Positions 19,943 through 47,474 of a DNA stretch of 64,000 nt are shown in pieces (positions within the stretch are counted from its first letter, which is position 1; each line of letters begins with the position of its first letter). A program made the position numbers and the translations under genes. Origin of the DNA: Cricetomys ansorgei (Eukaryota > Chordata > Mammalia > Rodentia > Nesomyidae); contig JAMJFZ010000818.1 in assembly GCA_026225945.1 (NCBI GenBank), positions 6,685,501-6,749,500 of the forward strand. The letters run 5' to 3'. Under the pieces are notes generated by a model, which ran no database searches, was not told the DNA's origin, and saw only the letters and a list, made by a program, of their open reading frames with translations.

Positions 19943-21921
19943 AAACACCGACCAACCCTGCTCTCCTCACTCAGCCCACTTTTTCAGCTGACTTATGACT
20001 TTATTGTTGTGTCTGAACAGTGGCACCCGGTGTGCACTGTTTAGCAGTTCATGACATCAAGTGTTTTATTCACCCTGACTGTGGCTCTGCCAGAGGGCCC
20101 TTCCCCCCGGGGACTCCCAGTGGGCAGCCTTCGGCAGGGATCTCTGTCTACCCACATTTCGGGTTGTTGGCTGAGCATCATCTCACGGAGCACCTCACTA
20201 ACCTCCCTAGTGACCAGCAGGGACATTCTGTCCCTCTCACAAAACCTGGCTTGAGATTCCATCTAAGTGACAGTCAAAGGCAAAAGCTCCTGAGGTGTGG
20301 GCAGCTGAGCATTGAGTCTTTTTCTCTCTGAAGGACAGTCCCTGGGGGTGGCAGCATGCGCCCACCCTGCAGCCAGTAATGGCCTCAAGTTTCTGAAGTC
20401 AGACGTCCTGGGCCTGGCCTGCATGGCCTGCCAAGTCTCCTACCACTCTGCCCCCCACCCCCACTCTGGTGTCTCAGGAGAGGCCTTTTTGGAGTAGACA
20501 GCCCCAAGGAACTCCCTCTAAGGCATTTTCTGTTAGTGAGAGGAAATTGGGAGGCTGAGGCAGGAGGATTGCTGTTAAGTGCAAGGCTAGTTAGCCTGTG
20601 ATACATAGTAAAGTACTAGGTGAACCTGGTTGTACAGTGAGACTCAAAAAGGGGGGGAAAAAAAAGGTTTGAGCTGACGGCTCAGTCAGTAAAGTGCATT
20701 GCCAGGCAAGCATGAGGACCTGAGTTCGATCCCCTGAAGCTGAACCCACGCAAAGCTGAACATGGTGGCGCACGCTTGTAGCCCCACTGCCTGTAGAGAC
20801 AGGAAAATCCCTGGGGTTCACTGGCTAGCCAGTCTGTTTCAAAAACCAAGGGCTGGTCAAATGGCTCAGTAGTGAGGATCTGATTCAGATTCCCGGGACC
20901 CGCAGAGTAGAAGAGAATCAGCTCCAGCAAGCTGTTCTCTCGCCTACACACATGCACACGCATGCGCATGCACACACACTCACACGCACACAGAGAGATA
21001 GAAAATCCTCAGCTCTGCCCCAGAACAGCCCTCCCCCCCTGGCCACCAGGTGTGCCTCTGTTGAGTGCATGTTCACATGAGGCAGGCAAGCCATACCTGT
21101 GTCCTCTAGTCTCACCTGGTGCCCCACTTTGTGGGCAATGATGGCGGCTCCTTCCTCCAGTTCTGTACTGTTAAGTGGGCGGATCCGAAGCGCCACCTGT
21201 GGATGGGGCACAAGCAGCGCCAAGACCCTCAGCCTGACTCCCCCTCCCCATCTGCTGAGGAGAGCCTCACCCCCATACACCCCTAGACTCCCATGGAGCT
21301 GTTCCTGCTTCCCAGAGAGGCTCTGAGGACTCGGTGGTGACATCATTCTCACGGAAGACTGGAGCAACTTGCCCAAGGTCACACAGCTGCCTGTTTCAGC
21401 TGTGATCAAAAGGAAACACGCCTGGGTCTTCTAGCCCTCTGTGACCATTCAGGAGAGGGAACCTGGGCTTTGTATGTCCCTCAATTCTACTCAGCCCATG
21501 TGTAAAGGTTTCTATCCTTGGTGGGTATCACAGATGACATAGGGCCAGTCTGTCTTAACCAGTCACAGGTGGCCAGCAGGGTTCTGAACGCAGTTCACCC
21601 CAAGGCCAAATGAGCTGAGGGTCCAAGTAGTCTGGCAGGTAGACCTGGATGAGGCCTGCCCCATGGCAGGGGCCGTAGTCTAGACCCTGGGCTTTCTGAG
21701 GATGAAAGTTCAGAGAGTAGGGGACAGAGATCTAGAGGCTCAGGGTGAGGAACTATGGGAGTATCACTGGGTCCAAGGAGAGTAAAGTGGGAATCAGAAG
21801 TTGACACTGGTCCTTAAGGACTGATGAGACCTGATTCACAAGCGGCGGGGCGGGGAATGGCTGGAGTTAGCAGGAGACACGACGGAGCACTCACCATGAG
21901 CTGCTGGTCCTTGGGTTCCAT
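1486..21921 (-). CDS. Kif19b: KIF19-family kinesin (Kif19b), 5' part of gene, exons 1-10
   Basis: KIF19-type kinesins are plus-end motors of the kinesin-8 group. KIF19A is known to shorten motile cilia by depolymerising microtubules. Coding exons, 5' to 3' on the minus strand: 21895-21921, 21116-21196, 14341-14451, 10772-10859, 9956-10092, 9113-9238, 6494-6688, 4362-4514, 3688-3810, 1486-1636. They join in one frame for 397 codons plus one base. Visible motifs: P-loop GPSGAGKT (residues 100-107), switch I SSRSH (213-217), switch II DLAGSE (246-251), the [11 protein letters not shown] block (268-278) and a basic helix at the neck (about 365-388). The start ATG has a good context (gagATGG), giving [12 protein letters not shown]19 is about 1000 aa, so the C-terminal half is outside the left edge. 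KIF19 is the best family match. The b paralog is inferred from substitutions relative to KIF19A as I recall it and from linkage to Eif3b. No disablement is seen. Confidence 0.9.
1780..2215 (+). repeat. Old interspersed repeat split by a B2
   Basis: The left part (1780-1870, with cacaatgggcagcaccattcc) and the right part (about 2110-2215) resemble the 3' half of the family seen complete at 43600 and 58590. The B2 at 1899-2090 interrupts them. Family name not assigned. Confidence 0.5.
1899..2090 (+). repeat. B2/B3 SINE
   Basis: Head ggggctggagagatgactcag, B-box region ggttcaattcccagcacccac, tail with tatatatg and aaataaataaaat. Confidence 0.88.
2216..2970. other. Kif19b intron 9, no recognised element
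   Basis: Sequence without a recognisable exon or young repeat. Open frames here are short and show no family signature. Confidence 0.5.
2972..2994. repeat. (GT)n microsatellite
   Basis: About 11-12 uninterrupted GT units in Kif19b intron 9. Confidence 0.95.
3130..3420 (-). repeat. B1 and adjoining SINE fragment, antisense
   Basis: 3130-3263 reads as reverse B1 (ggcagggtctcaccatgta, gctggccttgaactcag, cctctgcctaccg). 3272-3420 is a second, more diverged SINE fragment ending in tttttaatgtgggaac. Confidence 0.7.
3425..3647. mobile_element. Non-autonomous hAT transposon (URR1-type), copy 1
   Basis: Terminal inverted repeats CAGTGGTTCTCAACCT and AGGTTGAGAACCACCG bound about 223 bp of the well-known rodent URR1 sequence (ggggtcgcctaagaccatct, tacagttatgaagta). 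The flanks aactaaag and ctctaggg are an imperfect 8-bp duplication centred on CTA, as hAT insertions make. It sits 40 bp past the exon 9 donor. Confidence 0.85.
3688..3810 (-). CDS. Kif19b: Kif19b exon 9 (end of motor core)
   Basis: Residues 307-347, [19 protein letters not shown] onward through [10 protein letters not shown], the last motor helix and start of the neck linker. Acceptor ctaagcag, donor AGG/gtgagc. In phase with exons 8 and 10. Confidence 0.95.
4362..4514 (-). CDS. Kif19b: Kif19b exon 8 (loop 12 / microtubule-binding face)
   Basis: Residues 256-306, [20 protein letters not shown] followed by [20 protein letters not shown] and [11 protein letters not shown]. Includes the conserved [11 protein letters not shown] and RDSKLTRLL blocks of kinesins. 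The loop between ALS and RDSK has 12 residues; I recall 10 in KIF19A. Confidence 0.95.
4515..5097. other. Kif19b intron 7, no recognised element
   Basis: Apparently single-copy intronic sequence with no exon signature or SINE identified. Confidence 0.45.
5098..5250 (+). repeat. 5'-truncated B2/B3 SINE
   Basis: Starts within the body (cccagcatccacatggtacc), has ccctcttctgacctctg and the tail gcaggcaaaacacccacacacataaaataaa. Confidence 0.8.
5425..5622 (-). repeat. B4 SINE, antisense
   Basis: Reverse complement begins as an ID-like tRNA head (ggggatgtagctcagttgg) followed by a B1-like body, the B4 composite structure. Confidence 0.75.
5628..5745 (-). repeat. B1-related SINE, antisense
   Basis: Contains tgctatgtcacccaggtcag, cctcagcctctcgagtgctg and ggcgtgtgccaccacgcc. 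Confidence 0.75.
5746..6493. other. Kif19b intron 7, no recognised element
   Basis: No exon or young repeat identified before exon 7. The open frames shift and lack any family motif. Confidence 0.45.
6494..6688 (-). CDS. Kif19b: Kif19b exon 7 (switch I and switch II)
   Basis: Residues 191-255. Contains [13 protein letters not shown] (switch I) and [16 protein letters not shown] (switch II), the two nucleotide-sensing loops of a kinesin. Acceptor ccttgtcctcag, donor CCAG/gtaggt. Confidence 0.97.
6943..7075 (-). repeat. B1 SINE, antisense
   Basis: A (GTT)n/(GTTT)n stretch, the reversed A-rich tail, leads into ttgtaactctgactgttctg, gtagaccaggctggcctc and cccaagtgctgggattaaag. Confidence 0.88.
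7085..7250 (-). repeat. B4 SINE, antisense
   Basis: B1-like half, then a reversed ID head (catgcatgctaaacaagtac, ctagttgagttacatcacc). Confidence 0.7.
7436..7569 (+). repeat. B1/PB1-like SINE
   Basis: Degenerate dimer-type sequence with gaggctgaggcaggagtatc, agcccagcctgggctacatag and a tctcaaag tail. Confidence 0.65.
7573..7785 (+). repeat. RSINE1-like SINE
   Basis: Head ggctggagagacggctcag, then gctggacatagtggcatg, and gctgaccagccagtctac near the 3' end. Confidence 0.65.
7797..8010 (+). repeat. B2/B3 SINE
   Basis: Head actagagagatgcctcagc, body agttcaattcctagcatcc and tail gtaaaacacccatacacat followed by an A-rich end. Confidence 0.88.
8031..8178 (+). repeat. B1 SINE
   Basis: actcgggaggcagaggcagg, gttcgaggccagcctggtc, ccagagttacaacagagaaa. 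A B2 3' fragment with (ACAC)n follows to about 8260. Confidence 0.9.
8276..8530 (+). repeat. Two degenerate B1 SINEs
   Basis: 8276-8413 keeps accagcctggtctccatac and aatgaaaccctgtcttaaa. 8428-8530 keeps gcagcgctcaggagacagac and gttcgagaccagcctgatc. Confidence 0.65.
8540..8770. mobile_element. Non-autonomous hAT transposon (URR1-type), copy 2
   Basis: Same element and same orientation as 3425-3647. The right end AGGTTGAGAACCACTG is clean. The left end (gcagttctcaacct) has lost two bases of the inverted repeat. Confidence 0.85.
9113..9238 (-). CDS. Kif19b: Kif19b exon 6
   Basis: Residues 149-190, [20 protein letters not shown] followed by [20 protein letters not shown] and QE. The YNEVIRDLL helix and the ITEVS strand are standard motor-core elements. 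Acceptor ttgctccag, donor GAG/gtgagg. A B2 lies about 20 bp upstream of the acceptor. Confidence 0.96.
9261..9478 (+). repeat. B2/B3 SINE adjoining the exon 6 acceptor
   Basis: Head aaggactggagagatggttc, B-box region agggttcgattcccactac, tail cacccatacacataagataa. It starts about 20 bp upstream, in gene orientation, of the exon 6 acceptor dinucleotide and is antisense to Kif19b. Confidence 0.9.
9483..9622 (-). repeat. B1 SINE, antisense
   Basis: ttcgagacaaggtttctctg, ctggctgtcctggaactcac, ggctggccttgaactcag. Confidence 0.9.
9630..9838 (-). repeat. B2/B3 SINE, antisense
   Basis: Reversed tail (attttatgtgtatgggtg), ccagaagagggcatcagatc, and reversed head gctgagccatctctccagca. Confidence 0.92.
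9956..10092 (-). CDS. Kif19b: Kif19b exon 5 (P-loop)
   Basis: Residues 103-148. The exon 4/5 junction splits a Gly codon inside the Walker A loop: GPS-G from exon 4 joins [20 protein letters not shown] here. Acceptor ctcccacag, donor GAG/gtgagc. The bases match kinesin consensus; KIF19A has GPTGCGKT as I recall it. Confidence 0.97.
10391..10470 (+). repeat. ID element
   Basis: ggctggggtgtggctcagtg, a variable stem and gggttcgatccccggtac, then a short A-rich end. It has intact-looking A- and B-box regions of the tRNA-Ala/BC1-derived ID family. Confidence 0.85.
10495..10705 (+). repeat. B4 SINE
   Basis: ID-like head (gcgggtgtgactcagttgg) fused to a B1-like body (acaatcccagcatttgggag, aaggccagcctgggctac). 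Confidence 0.8.
10772..10859 (-). CDS. Kif19b: Kif19b exon 4
   Basis: Residues 74-102 plus one base: [20 protein letters not shown] then [19 protein letters not shown] is the strand before the P-loop in all kinesins. Acceptor ctgtctgcag, donor TCAG/gtactg. Confidence 0.97.
10888..11145 (+). repeat. Two B1 SINEs in tandem
   Basis: Each has a tcgggaggcagaggcagg or tcgagaggcagaggcag block and ggtctacacagtgagttcc. The first ends in an (AAAC)n tail and the second in (AAAC)n. Confidence 0.8.
11150..11652. other. Kif19b intron 3, no recognised element
   Basis: Single-copy-looking intronic sequence. No exon or SINE identified. Confidence 0.45.
11653..11718. repeat. (TG)n microsatellite
   Basis: About 33 TG units with one TGCG interruption near 11676. 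Confidence 0.95.
11719..11843 (-). repeat. Degenerate B1/B4-related SINE, antisense
   Basis: agggtcccgtgtagtccagg and a degraded B1 body, ending cactacatccagctagg. Confidence 0.5.
12073..12230 (+). repeat. B1 SINE
   Basis: ggtggcacaggcctttaatc, aagcagaggcaggaggatc and a 12-A tail. It carries a short internal duplication (gcgaggcagcgaggt). Confidence 0.85.
12360..12672 (+). mobile_element. Solo LTR, family shared with 43183-43486
   Basis: Starts TGTGGAAGCTTATTTTTAG and ends CATGCTGCTACA, i.e. TG...CA. An internal poly(A) signal lies in gaatcaataaaaacacc. It aligns by eye along its whole length with 43183-43486. No retroviral internal sequence adjoins either side. Family name not assigned. 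Confidence 0.65.
12673..13149. other. Kif19b intron 3, no recognised element
   Basis: No exon or repeat identified. Confidence 0.4.
13150..13320 (+). repeat. B1/PB1-like SINE
   Basis: gaagctgaggcagagggatt, aggccattctaggctacc, aagccagcctgggctac, ending aagaccttgtc. Confidence 0.65.
13337..13550 (+). repeat. B2/B3 SINE
   Basis: Head gcagggagatggctcaatgg, cctcttctgacctctgtgg, tail cgtgcacataaaaatatt. Confidence 0.88.
13551..14340. other. Kif19b intron 3, no recognised element
   Basis: No exon or young repeat recognised between the B2 and exon 3. Confidence 0.4.
14341..14451 (-). CDS. Kif19b: Kif19b exon 3
   Basis: Residues 37-73: [20 protein letters not shown] then [25 protein letters not shown] is the conserved strand that precedes helix 1 of kinesins. 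Acceptor gtgtccag, donor CAG/gtacat. Confidence 0.96.
14575..14640. repeat. Pyrimidine-rich (CCCT/TTCC)n low-complexity tract
   Basis: About 65 bp that is almost purely C and T on the plus strand (polypurine on the transcribed sense strand of Kif19b intron 2). Confidence 0.9.
14742..14950 (-). repeat. RSINE1/B4-class SINE, antisense
   Basis: Poly-T start (reversed A tail), gagacaaggtctctcattga, gattggctggtgaactcctg, and a degraded reversed tRNA head near ttacgcttgcacagcgagcg. Confidence 0.6.
14951..16026. other. Kif19b intron 2, no recognised element
   Basis: About 1.1 kb, GC-moderate, with open frames on both strands but no family signature, codon pattern or splice-consistent exon. Confidence 0.4.
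16027..16222 (-). repeat. B2/B3 SINE, antisense
   Basis: Reversed tail (ttttattttatttatttag), gggatctggggatcgaactc, and gcagagctgtctcgctagtc as the degraded reversed head. Confidence 0.8.
16315..16410 (-). repeat. Fragment of the same repeat family as 59615-60040
   Basis: ggaacctggaggcgggagct and ggagggatgctgcttactgg match 59757-59815 closely. It is joined directly to L1 sequence on its right. Confidence 0.6.
16676..16892 (+). repeat. B2/B3 SINE inside the L1
   Basis: ggatggagagatggctcagc, gcaggaaaaacaaccataaa, poly-A end. Younger than the L1 it interrupts. Confidence 0.9.
16900..17055 (+). repeat. B1 SINE inside the L1
   Basis: ggtggcacacaccttcaatc, gcagaggcaggcggatctct, tcttgaaaaaacaataaata. 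Confidence 0.9.
17553..18260 (+). mobile_element. Possible ERVK-like LTR with primer-binding site
   Basis: A tract ending ...CACTGCTACA is followed after two bases by TGGCGCCTGCAACATGGGG, which resembles a tRNA-Lys primer-binding site of betaretrovirus-like ERVs. The putative LTR would run about 17554-18036 (it starts TGTAGTGGAAC). No gag-like frame is visible in the following 220 bp, so the provirus is truncated. Confidence 0.45.
18283..18636. other. Kif19b intron 2, no recognised element
   Basis: AT-rich sequence with no element recognised. Confidence 0.4.
18637..18925 (+). repeat. B2/B3 SINE followed by truncated B1
   Basis: 18637-18800: ggagctggagagatggctca to accagtaatacacag. 18835-18925: B1 head ggtttggtggtacacacttt through ggcagcctgatctgtacag. 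Confidence 0.8.
18950..19260 (+). mobile_element. Ancient L1 3' fragment
   Basis: atagatgaacctcaaaaacg and tgaaatatccagaaatcac are landmarks of pre-rodent L1M 3' ends. It is strongly diverged. Confidence 0.55.
19262..19625 (-). repeat. B1 (antisense) with inverted B1 head, plus RSINE/B4-class SINE
   Basis: 19262-19290 reads as the start of a plus-strand B1 (gcctcgcctttaat) and then switches to a minus-strand B1 (gtggccttggctgtcctgg ...). 19430-19625 is a diverged antisense SINE (gtctctcattgagccttgaa). Confidence 0.65.
19655..19860 (-). repeat. B2/B3 SINE, antisense
   Basis: atttcatgtgtacgagtgtt, agaagctggaagagggtgcc, ctgagctatttctccagccc. Confidence 0.88.
19903..19940. repeat. (CA)n microsatellite
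   Basis: About 18 CA units with one CAC interruption. Confidence 0.93.
20535..20850 (+). repeat. PB1-like SINE followed by RSINE1
   Basis: 20540-20660: aggctgaggcaggaggattg to tgagactcaaaaag. 20665-20850: tRNA-like head gagctgacggctcagtcag, gacctgagttcgatcccctg, ggttcactggctagccag. Confidence 0.7.
20851..21000 (+). repeat. B2-related SINE fragment
   Basis: gctggtcaaatggctcagta, gattcagattcccgggaccc, ending in an alternating CA/CG tail. Confidence 0.6.
21116..21196 (-). CDS. Kif19b: Kif19b exon 2
   Basis: Residues 10-36: [20 protein letters not shown] then AHKVGHQ. The ALRIRPL strand is the N-terminal signature of the kinesin motor. Acceptor catccacag, donor CAG/gtgaga. Confidence 0.96.
21197..21894. 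other. Kif19b intron 1
   Basis: 698-bp first intron. No SINE or other repeat identified. Confidence 0.6.
21895..21921 (-). CDS. Kif19b: Kif19b exon 1 (start codon)
   Basis: Codes MEPKDQQLM, nine whole codons, donor ATG/gtgagt. It corresponds to the KDQQLM end of the KIF19 N-terminus. The MKDSGDS-like leader I recall for KIF19A is replaced by MEP. The initiator sits in gggagATGG. Confidence 0.85.
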
Positions 21922-22110
21922 CTCCCTTGAGGCTGGGCTGCCCCGGGCTGGAGAGGGGTCTGTGGTCTGATGGGAGGGCATGCTGCAAGTCAGAACTTCA
22001 GGGCCCCAGCTAACCTAGCAGAGGCAAGGAGATCTCCCCAGCTCAGCCCCGCCTTCTCCCCAGGCTCACTCTGGTGACATCAGCTGGGTCCCCAGAGGTG
22101 GGGCTGGGCC
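21922..22110 (-). promoter_or_regulatory. Kif19b: Putative Kif19b promoter / 5'UTR
   Basis: GC-moderate sequence upstream of the start codon with a GC box (22045-22053, cagccccgcc region) and a CRE-like TGACATCA at 22075-22082. No TATA box is obvious. The transcription start is not determinable from the sequence. Confidence 0.35.
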
Positions 22111-22687
22111 AGCATTGAGTTCATTTACTAACCTGGTGTCACCCTATCTGTCTCTTTGGCTAGGAGAGCCCTCATGGTTTGAGTACTCCCTTAGCAGCCA
22201 GACCTCACAGGTGACTCTGCGATGTGGACGCCAACAAGATTCCTGTTTAGCCTGTCTCTAAGCTCCCCTTATGCTACAGGAGCCTCTGGTCTAGAGATGA
22301 GCCCACCTTACAGAACCCTGCAGTGTGGAGCCCCTTCCTGCCTTGAACTCAGGAGACAGTTGCCACACAAAAACCGCCTCAGGACAGCAGGTCAGTGTTT
22401 ATGTTTCCCACCCAAAGAAACATTTGGCTGAAGCCAAATGAGCCAATATCAGCAGTCAGTGACCTCGCCAGGGCTTTCAAAGATGACCAAGTTTCTGGCG
22501 AAATTTCCAGCCTTCGACATCTTGCACAACTAGCGAGGGATTTAAGGGTGGATCTGGTAGATTCACTGCTTCACCCCTTCTACAGGATCCCTGGGGACAG
22601 TCCTGCTGTGAACTCAACAGCCTGGCCAAGACTGCACCAGTGATGTGCTATCTGGGGTGGTACAGGCTATTAAGAGCCAGGCTTGGG
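22111..22687. other. Intergenic sequence between Eif3b and Kif19b
   Basis: No repeat recognised apart from a 20-bp near-perfect hairpin at 22421-22440 (see findings). Confidence 0.5.
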
Positions 22688-22800
22688 GACTGGAGAGATG
22701 GCTCAGCAGGTAAAGACCTGCCATGACCCTGTCGATTTATCCTTGGGATCTGTATAGTGGAAGATCAACTCCTGCAAGTTGTCTTCTTGTTTTCTTTTTC
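22688..22800 (+). repeat. Truncated B2/RSINE1-type SINE
   Basis: gggactggagagatggctca, then gaagatcaactcctgcaagt and a pyrimidine tail. Confidence 0.65.
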
Positions 22801-22829
22801 TCGCTTCCCTCTGCGACACATGGCTGAGC

Positions 22830-23290
22830 TATCAGCACCAGCTCAGCTAGCTCAGCCCCAGCACAGGGTAGGGCGTGGATCAACTCATCCTGGCGGGTCC
22901 CAGATTGGAGGACTAAGTCGATGAGAGTGACTCAGACTCCCAGGAGAGACAGAGGAGCATACCTGTCATTTATTAAAGTGAGGGTGGTTACATTTTTAGG
23001 GTACAGGCAGGGGAGGGTCTTTGGTACCCAGGGATGGAAGTCATTGGTTAACACAAGGATACTGGAATAGCACCGTTTGCATGTGGAGCTCAAGTCTAAG
23101 CATCAAGGTTGTGCAAGGGCACCTTCTGCATGAGGTGTGGTCCCAAAGGGAAAAAGAAGACACCTTATCAGTAAATGGACTCATCCCTCTGATTCCAGCC
23201 ACAGGGCAGATAAGCACCAAGTCACATTCCTTTGCTTCTGGGAAGCAGGCAATATTTAATATTTAGCTAGATTCTGGTCAGGGCTAAAGT
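22830..23290 (-). mobile_element. Possible LTR fragment, antisense
   Basis: On the minus strand an AATAAA-type signal (ctttaataaatgacagg) is followed by a U5-like stretch (tctctcctgggagtctgag) ending near gggacccgccagg. This looks like R-U5 of an ERV LTR, but no matching second LTR or primer site was found. Confidence 0.35.
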
Positions 23291-24460
23291 GGGGAGCAAC
23301 CAAACGCCTTCTGTTCATATCTCCTGAGATGACGAGGGGTTCCAAGCCAGCTTTAACTCACTCTTGGAAAAGTCCCAGGCTCCCCTGAAGCAAGTCCTGC
23401 CCTACCTCTAAGAAATCAAACCAATTTAACTGTGTGAGCCCTTAGGTCACATTACCCCTATTAGTGTCTGCATCCACCTTGGGCATCTGGAAATACTCGC
23501 CACAGGGCAGGGAAAGATGGCTTAGGGTAGGGCCCAAGGGAACTTGGGTAAGCAAGCACACAACAGTCATCCCCCAGCTCCTAGCCTCCTGGAACTAGGG
23601 TGGAGATGAAGCCTGTAGCAATGACCCAAGCCCACCCAAGCTTAGTCCTGAGCACAGCTGCCCTGAGTCAGGAGCTCCCCCTGAACTCCAGCTGCACCAA
23701 GGGAAGACAGAATGGGCTTCACAAATGCTTTTACTTAGAAACCGCAGAAAACAATCACAATTTGCAACAAATTGTGCAACAGTGCTATTAAAACCCTTTG
23801 AATGTGAAACTGTGCGTCTGCCTTCTCACTGCTGTGGAACTAGAAAAATGTGTTTAAAGAACAGGTAGTGGTCAATACTGTGGGTGAAACTGAAGGGGCC
23901 TGCAACCATGATGGAACCTCTGAGAGGCCAAATAAAGACCCTAACATCCAGGAGGAAAGGAGAGCCACTTGCCAATGCTTGCAAATCATTCTTTGTCTTC
24001 TGCCCCATAAGTTATGGCAGCCTGTCCTCTGCAGACATAACCACTGCTCTGGGCCCAGCCTGGGTAGCTCTCTGGTCACAAGAGGTGCAAAGCCAGGTGG
24101 GACCCTGGCTGGGTAGTAGATGGATGGCCACAGCTCTCCTTGAGTAGAGCTCCTATACCCATTTGCTGTCTTCTCCATTGGACACTAGGTAACTGCAGAG
24201 AGGCACAGGTCTAAGTGGCTGACCTGCTTTGTACCTGTTCTCCAACCTGTCCAACTCTGGAAAACCTAAAAGATCCTGTGAGGTGAGATGATGAGCATTT
24301 CCCCATAGAAACAAATGGAAGAGATTGCATCTGGGATCCTGGCCAGAGATTCCAGACAGGCTCTTAACAATCCAGGAGCAGTGTGCAAATACCCTCCCTA
24401 GGGAGAGGGAATGGGCAGGCCTCAAGGCCACTTCAAACCCCAAAGAGGAATGAACAAGAC
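23291..24460. other. Intergenic sequence downstream of Eif3b
   Basis: About 1.2 kb with no SINE and no coding exon recognised. Confidence 0.5.
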
Positions 24461-24464
24461 AGCA

Positions 24465-24956
24465 TTTTCACACAGGGTTGCTTTTATTTCCACGTCCAAT
24501 CTGCGCAGAGGCCCTGCCACAACCTCAACAGGTGTGAGGTGTTGGGGTGCTTCCAGAGTTTCTGGCACAAGTAAGTGGTGGTTGTGCAGACTCCTTGATG
24601 GTCTCCAGGCCACACGACACTGGCCCACACAGGAACAGCAAGTCCGTGAATGGAAACCCCACTGAGCTGCAGGTGGAGGCTCTGGAAACACCACAGGCAG
24701 CAGGAGTGAAAGGAGCCTCCAGGAGCACTGCAGTGAGGCCCCAGAGCAGACACGGCTGATAAAAACCCAAACAGGGCGACGTGAGAGCAGAGCCTCGAGT
24801 GTCCCCGCTGCAGACCCAGGGGCTGAAGGCACAGAGCTGTGTCGGGATGGAAGAACCCCGGGTGCACTCATAGTCCAGAGCAAGAAAGCACAGGTGAAAG
24901 CCCGGACCGAGGCTCTCTGTGAAACGTGGCCTCGGATCCTGGGCGGCACAGTGACA
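24465..24956 (-). other. Eif3b: Eif3b terminal 3'UTR exon
   Basis: Acceptor gtctgttgcag/TGTCACTGTGCC at 24956. The exon runs to a poly(A) signal, AATAAA on the minus strand at 24483-24488, followed by GU-rich sequence (tgtgtg, tgtcttgtt). It joins exon 18, whose donor GCG/gtaaga is 13 bases after the stop codon, so the stop lies too close to the junction to trigger NMD. Cleavage is expected near 24468. Confidence 0.75.
24483..24488 (-). terminator. Eif3b: Eif3b poly(A) signal
   Basis: AATAAA on the minus strand in context gaaataaaag, about 470 bases after the 3'UTR acceptor. Confidence 0.8.
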
Positions 24957-25142
24957 CTGCAACAGACGAACCATCATTTAGTCAGCCACGGAGCAAGGGA
25001 CAAAGCCGGATTCTTCACTGACCACACTCCAGGCTGTGAGATGCAGTGCCTCTGGCCAAGAGTGGGTCTTGCTGGTCAAGAGCACCCAAATCACCCCAAG
25101 GCTTGCCTTCATTATTTCTGAGGGAACCCGCAACTAAGTACC

Positions 25143-25163
25143 GCAGGCAGGCAGGCAGGCAGG
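25143..25163. repeat. (GCAG)n microsatellite
   Basis: Five GGCA units in Eif3b intron 18. Confidence 0.9.
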
Positions 25164-25406
25164 CACTCCTGTAATTTGGCCTGTAACAACACTACCCACG
25201 CTGGGTCACACAGTGTTGTGCCTGATCCTCCTCCTTGCAGCACAGCCCTCTGGAGATGGTCATACCAACCTCTGCTTCTTCCCAAGCTCCCTATCAACCA
25301 CCCGTGGCAGCACCACCATCTGCCTACGGTGTCTTCTAGGTTGTGGTCTAACAAGCAGAGACTCAGGAGCAGGCACCCATCTTGTCTGCATGTTTTCAAA
25401 TCTTAC

Positions 25407-46720
<21,314 letters not shown>

Positions 46721-47110
46721 GGGCCCGCGCTGCTTCTCACCCGGCTCGGCCGCCCTGCTTCCGACTCCCAGGGATCACCGCGCGCCGCTAGCGCCGAGCC
46801 ACGTGCGTGCAGCGAATGGGTCGTACCAAGAAGCAGCTTAGGGGAGACACCCATGCCGTCACGCCTCACGACCACCCCGAGGAAACTCAGATACGCATAA
46901 AAAGCGTCCAGGAACAAATATATTACATTCTTCTCAATATATATAAGTGGCTATTTATATACAAGAAGTTTTTAGACGTCCAATAAACTCGCCGAGCTAT
47001 GTAGCGCCCCCATTTTGGGTAAGAAATGGTTGCGTCCAAGATGGCAGCCGCTCCTCTGCCTTTCCCGGCAGGCGCTCACGGGAAAAGGACTGAACTATCT
47101 GGGGAGCACC
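46721..47110 (-). promoter_or_regulatory. Eif3b: Eif3b promoter region, CpG-rich, E-box and YY1-like site
   Basis: Directly upstream of the start codon. CACGTG E-box (MYC/MAX or USF type) at 46800-46805, 80 bp upstream of the ATG. A YY1-like AAGATGGCAGCCGC lies at about 47038-47051. No TATA box in a fixed position. The transcription start was not determined. Confidence 0.6.
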
Positions 47111-47474
47111 AATTAGATTCCCAAATGGTTTTAATAGGCGGAACTGTGTGAAGTCAAATGATGCGACTAGAAAAGCATGCTAAGAAAAATGAAAGTTCCA
47201 CGCGTGATTCTTTTTAAGCTTCGCTTTTAATCAGACAAGACTGCTTGGCTGACACGACTGGATGTCTCCCCCCCCTTGAAGGTCTGCGTCTTAGACGCGT
47301 CCACTGACGAGGCAAAAGAACGAAGGGTTCCAAAATGACACGAGGAGTTCGCCGCCAGCCAGAAGCAGCCAACACACAGGAAAATCCTCGCAACCTAGCA
47401 TCGGCCCCCGGGCTGAAGATCACTGTGGTTCTGTCCACCGAAGACAGCCGCCTTCACACGCGGGAGAACGCGAT

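Noticed and set aside
21922..25400. Evolutionary breakpoint or misassembly joining KIF19 (human chr17) to EIF3B (human chr7)
   Set aside because: My first suspicion. The kinesin differs from KIF19A at many residues and matches what I recall of mouse Kif19b, which lies beside Eif3b. The junction sequence shows nothing abnormal.
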